From Chloroflexota bacterium (GTDB lineage Bacteria; Chloroflexota; Limnocylindria; Limnocylindrales; CSP1-4), in NCBI GenBank assembly GCA_013698385.1, contig JACCVB010000338.1, positions 1-15,796 on the forward strand: a stretch of 15,796 nucleotides of DNA. Direction: 5' to 3'. Under the pieces are notes generated by a model, which did not search any database, was not told the origin of the DNA, and saw nothing but the letters and a program-made list of their open reading frames with translations. The translations under genes and the position numbers were made by a program. Positions within the stretch are counted from its first letter, which is position 1; the number at the start of each line of letters is the position of its first letter. Below are positions 13,592 to 15,796 of this stretch, in pieces.

Positions 13592-14569
13592 GTGGCCAGG
13601 AGCACCTTCTACGACCAGGTCTCCGCGAACAAGCGGAACTCGTTCTTCATGGCCGCGTTCGTCGTAGCGCTGCTGGGATTGCTCGGGTTCGCGATCGGGT
13701 TTGCGGCGTTCGGCGAACCCGCCGGGGGCGTGATCACGACCGCGACGGCGATCGGTTTCGGGGGGCTGGCCGGGATCGGCACGTACTTCGCCGGTGATTC
13801 GCTCGTCCTCTCGGTGAGCGGCGCGAAGGAGGTCAACGAGGCCGACGCACCGCAGCTGATGAACGTGGTCCGGGAGATGGCGATCGCCGCCAACATCCCC
13901 ATGCCACGGGTGCACCTCATCGACGACACGGCGCCCAACGCGTTCGCGACCGGACGCGACCCGAAGCACGCGTCCATCGCGGTCACGACCGGGTTGCTGC
14001 AGAAGCTGGACCGCGAGGAGCTGCAAGGGGTCATCGGTCACGAGCTGGCGCACGTGCGCAACCTGGACATACGCTTCAGCCTCGTCGTCGGGGTGATGGT
14101 CGGTGCCATCGCGATCCTCGCCGACTTCTTCCTGCGCTTCACCTTCTGGGGTGGAGGCCGGGGGAGCCGTAACCGGGACTCCGGGGGCGGCGGCGCCCAG
14201 ATCATCGTGTTCGTCATCGCCATCGTGCTGGCCATCCTGGCGCCGCTCATCAGTCGATTCATCCAGATGGCGGTCAGCCGCGAGCGCGAGTACCTGGCGG
14301 ACGCGTCGTCCATCGAGCTGACGCGCAATCCGTACGGGCTGGAGCGGGCACTAGCCAAGATCTCCGGAGATCCAGAGGTCCTGGAGGTCGCGAACCGGGG
14401 CACCCAGCACATATACTTCACGAACCCCATCAAAAAGTTCGAGGAGCGCTCGACCAGTCTGATGTCCACCCACCCGGCGATCATCGACCGGATCAACCGA
14501 CTCCGGCAGTTGACCGGCGACCCGCCCCTCGGGTCGGCCGATGCGGCGGCGCTGGCCGGGCTCGAGTAG
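13592..14569 (+). CDS. htpX: Membrane zinc metalloprotease HtpX (M48B)
   Basis: HtpX degrades misfolded or damaged membrane proteins in the cytoplasmic membrane. The 325-residue product shows two N-terminal hydrophobic segments (about 18-41 and 46-70), then LIDDTAPNAFATGRDPKHASIAVTTGLL (about 109-136). The zinc-binding HELAH lies at about 150-154 (coordinates 14039-14053), and two further hydrophobic segments (about 163-185 and 205-226) flank a Gly/Arg-rich loop. The third zinc ligand lies in SREREYLADASS (about 229-240), and the domain ends with STHPAIIDRINRLR. Length is slightly above the usual 285-300. The GTG start has GGGAGG four bases upstream, inside a possible hairpin. Pairing with lemA is common. 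No sequence defect is seen, so it should be active. Confidence 0.96.
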   Translation: MARSTFYDQVSANKRNSFFMAAFVVALLGLLGFAIGFAAFGEPAGGVITTATAIGFGGLAGIGTYFAGDSLVLSVSGAKEVNEADAPQLMNVVREMAIAANIPMPRVHLIDDTAPNAFATGRDPKHASIAVTTGLLQKLDREELQGVIGHELAHVRNLDIRFSLVVGVMVGAIAILADFFLRFTFWGGGRGSRNRDSGGGGAQIIVFVIAIVLAILAPLISRFIQMAVSREREYLADASSIELTRNPYGLERALAKISGDPEVLEVANRGTQHIYFTNPIKKFEERSTSLMSTHPAIIDRINRLRQLTGDPPLGSADAAALAGLE

Positions 14570-14571
14570 GC

Positions 14572-15624
14572 GTGCCAGACACTGAGCGCCTGGTCCATGA
14601 CTCCCGCGTCATGGACCAGGCCCTCCAGCTCGTCGCCGCGGTGGAGGCCCAGAGCGCGTTGCTCCGGAGCGTCGGCGGACCACCGCGGCAGCTCTCCGTG
14701 CGTGACCGACTCGCGGTGCACCTGGACGTGGATCCGACCGACGTGCCGTTCCCCCTCGGCGCACTCGGTCGGCTCACCGCGCGGGAGGTGCGAGCGGACG
14801 TGGTCCTCGTTTCCCGGAATCCGACGCGGCGGATCCGACTGCGTGCGCTCTACCTAGGGGCCGGCATCGCCGTCGCGATGCATGGGCGATTGCGGTTCCA
14901 TCGTGCAGTTCGGCTGCTGCATGGCGCCGATATCGCCCGTCGGCTGGCCGGAGCAGGAGGGCTGGCGATCCCCGATGAATTGGAGCGAGGCCGGCGGCTG
15001 CGCCATGCCTGGGTCGCGGAGGCGTTGCTCGACGGGAAGGAGGTCCGCCCGGACCAGTGGGACGCCATCGCGGGACGGCTAGCCGACGGGATCGTCGACC
15101 TGTGGCAGCACGAACCGATCAGGATCCGTCCGTTTCGTCACGCCGTGGAGCGTATCGATGCGGGCGTCTTCCGCCAGATGATCGATGACATGGACCTCAC
15201 GATCCGCCGTCCCGACGAGTTTGCGCGGGTCGTCGCTGCCGTGACGGCGTCCGAGGCTGGCGTCCTGGTCGGGACCACGCATGGAGATCCGATCCCGGGC
15301 AACGTCCTGCAGCTTGCGGATCAGCGGCTCGGTCTCGTCGATTGGGAGATGGCGGACATCGGTCCGCTGGGCATCGATGCCGCGCGGATGGCCCTCCACG
15401 TCGACGATCCGTTGGCGCTGCTGCAGCGCATCGAGCATCGGTTGCCCCCCATCCGACGTCAGGGTACGGCGCCCTGGATCCATCAGGTCGGAGGCGTGCT
15501 GGCATCGCTCCTACCTGTCTGGCATGCCCAGATGAAGCTGTGGCCGAAGCACCGTCAGGACGGCCGGCGCGAGCGTTTGACGCACCGTCTCCGAGTCGCG
15601 GAGCGACTCCTCACGGGGTCCTGA
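14572..15624 (+). CDS. Kinase-fold protein, APH/choline kinase-like, function unknown
   Basis: 350 residues with no firm family name. The C-terminal half carries the Brenner motif of aminoglycoside/choline kinases, HGDPIPGN (H237, D239, N244), and the metal-binding DWE (D257-W258-E259) followed by MADIGPLGIDAARMAL, as in phosphotransferases whose D-W-E is followed by a D-x-A motif. The middle (AIPDELERGRRLRHAWVAEALLDGKEV, about 133-159) resembles the hinge region. The N-terminal lobe is atypical: no Gly-rich loop, and no lysine before K156, so the usual ATP-binding lysine is missing. It may be a divergent small-molecule kinase or a pseudokinase; no substrate can be named. GTG 14572 follows htpX by two bases with no clear ribosome-binding site. 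An in-frame ATG at 14611 is an alternative start. A perfect inverted repeat covers this region. Confidence 0.72.
   Translation: MPDTERLVHDSRVMDQALQLVAAVEAQSALLRSVGGPPRQLSVRDRLAVHLDVDPTDVPFPLGALGRLTAREVRADVVLVSRNPTRRIRLRALYLGAGIAVAMHGRLRFHRAVRLLHGADIARRLAGAGGLAIPDELERGRRLRHAWVAEALLDGKEVRPDQWDAIAGRLADGIVDLWQHEPIRIRPFRHAVERIDAGVFRQMIDDMDLTIRRPDEFARVVAAVTASEAGVLVGTTHGDPIPGNVLQLADQRLGLVDWEMADIGPLGIDAARMALHVDDPLALLQRIEHRLPPIRRQGTAPWIHQVGGVLASLLPVWHAQMKLWPKHRQDGRRERLTHRLRVAERLLTGS
14587..14622 (+). repeat. Perfect 14-bp inverted repeat over the start of the kinase-like gene
   Basis: GCCTGGTCCATGAC (14588-14601) and GTCATGGACCAGGC (14608-14621) are exact reverse complements around the 6-base loop TCCCGC. 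The structure starts 19 bases after the htpX stop. Its right arm contains the alternative start ATG 14611. It could be a transcript-end hairpin for lemA-htpX, a translation-controlling structure or a palindromic operator. No T tract follows. Confidence 0.7.
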
Positions 15625-15638
15625 TGTCGCGTGAGGGG
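15607..15638 (+). terminator. Possible weak terminator hairpin at the end of the kinase-like gene
   Basis: CCTCACG (15609-15615) pairs with CGTGAGG (15630-15636), extended by a T-G and a C-G pair outward (15607-15608 with 15637-15638), around a 14-base loop holding the TGA stop (15622-15624). The large loop and absence of a T run make it weak. A palindrome GGCCCGGGCC follows at 15637-15646. The rest of 15625-15722 shows only the possible tRNA-Phe promoter. Confidence 0.25.
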
Positions 15639-15675
15639 CCCGGGCCGGTGGTGGCACGCTCGCGAAGGCCCGTGG

Positions 15676-15681
15676 TATCCT
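15676..15681 (+). promoter_or_regulatory. Possible -10 element for tRNA-Phe
   Basis: TATCCT in the context CGTGGTATCCTGC lies 41 bases before the tRNA-Phe gene, the same distance as the element before tRNA-Leu(CAG). It fits the TAnnnT pattern with a preceding G; no clear -35 is visible. Confidence 0.4.
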
Positions 15682-15722
15682 GCGGACCGCCGGCGGGCAG
15701 CCAGTGCCTGGTTGGTCATCGG

Positions 15723-15796
15723 GCCGAGATAGCTCAGTCGGTAGAGCACGCGACTGAAAATCGCGGTGTCGCCAGTTCGATCCTGGCTCTCGGCAC
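15723..15796 (+). tRNA. tRNA-Phe (anticodon GAA), 3' CCA end cut by window edge
   Basis: Acceptor GCCGAGA (15723-15729) pairs perfectly with TCTCGGC (15788-15794). D arm GCTC...GAGC; anticodon arm CGCGA-CTGAAAA-TCGCG with GAA at 15756-15758. The T arm GCCAG-TTCGATC-CTGGC is fully paired. A73 is at 15795, and the first C of CCA is the last base of the window. Confidence 0.95.

Noticed and set aside
14150..14195. Possible G-quadruplex in the Gly-rich loop of htpX
   Set aside because: Several G runs exist but the spacers reach about ten bases, and the stretch is explained by Gly/Arg codons of a loop common in HtpX proteins.
1..15796. CRISPR array, insertion sequence, prophage or defence system
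   Set aside because: No regularly spaced direct repeats, transposase, integrase or terminal repeats were seen, and all the genes except two fall in known housekeeping or common membrane families.
12703..15796. tRNA genes as integration attachment sites for a mobile element
   Set aside because: No integrase gene and no duplicated tRNA 3' end were seen within the window; lemA and htpX are ordinary chromosomal genes.

Overview
This is a strongly GC-rich, gene-dense chromosomal stretch in which every protein gene lies on the + strand. The gene set suggests a monoderm-type, high-GC bacterium: a rapZ-yvcK-whiA trio, a minimal TatA/TatC pair, a type-2 OMP decarboxylase, a phosphoglycerate mutase of the cofactor-independent family, and an orphan family-5 solute-binding protein. 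I favour Chloroflexota (an uncultured soil or freshwater lineage) over Actinobacteriota. This is inference from gene content; no rRNA is present to settle it.

Layout. 1-10841 is a near-continuous run of head-to-tail, often overlapping genes: recJ (cut by the left edge), a membrane-anchored TolB-like beta-propeller, pyrF, tatA, tatC, rapZ, yvcK, whiA, tpiA, gpmI and secG. Several junctions are NTGA start/stop overlaps (ATGA, GTGA, GTGA, and apparently CTGA), so much of the run is probably translationally coupled. Possible internal promoters lie before tatA and before secG. 10893-12566 encodes an ABC-type peptide-family solute-binding protein with no permease or ATPase genes beside it. 12585-12939 holds three tRNA genes, Leu(CAG), Leu(GAG) and Val(UAC), with a UUCG-loop hairpin between the second and third. 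13000-15624 holds lemA, htpX (M48 membrane protease) and an uncharacterised kinase-fold gene of the aminoglycoside/choline kinase superfamily. The window ends in tRNA-Phe(GAA), whose CCA end is cut.

How the genes work together. The first run mixes housekeeping tasks: DNA repair (RecJ), pyrimidine synthesis (PyrF), protein export (TatA, TatC, SecG), lower glycolysis (TpiA, GpmI) and the RapZ/YvcK/WhiA set that in other bacteria links cell-envelope precursor metabolism and division to carbon status. LemA and HtpX form a frequent membrane-associated pair.

I see no CRISPR array, insertion sequence, phage gene, toxin-antitoxin pair or defence island. No gene-free stretch exceeds 300 bases; the longest is about 98 bases (15625-15722). 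I did not find a clear new system. The best leads are a short hairpin that would bury the htpX ribosome-binding site, a perfect 14-bp inverted repeat over the start region of the last gene, and that gene itself: a kinase-fold protein with an intact catalytic loop but no lysine anywhere in its N-terminal lobe.
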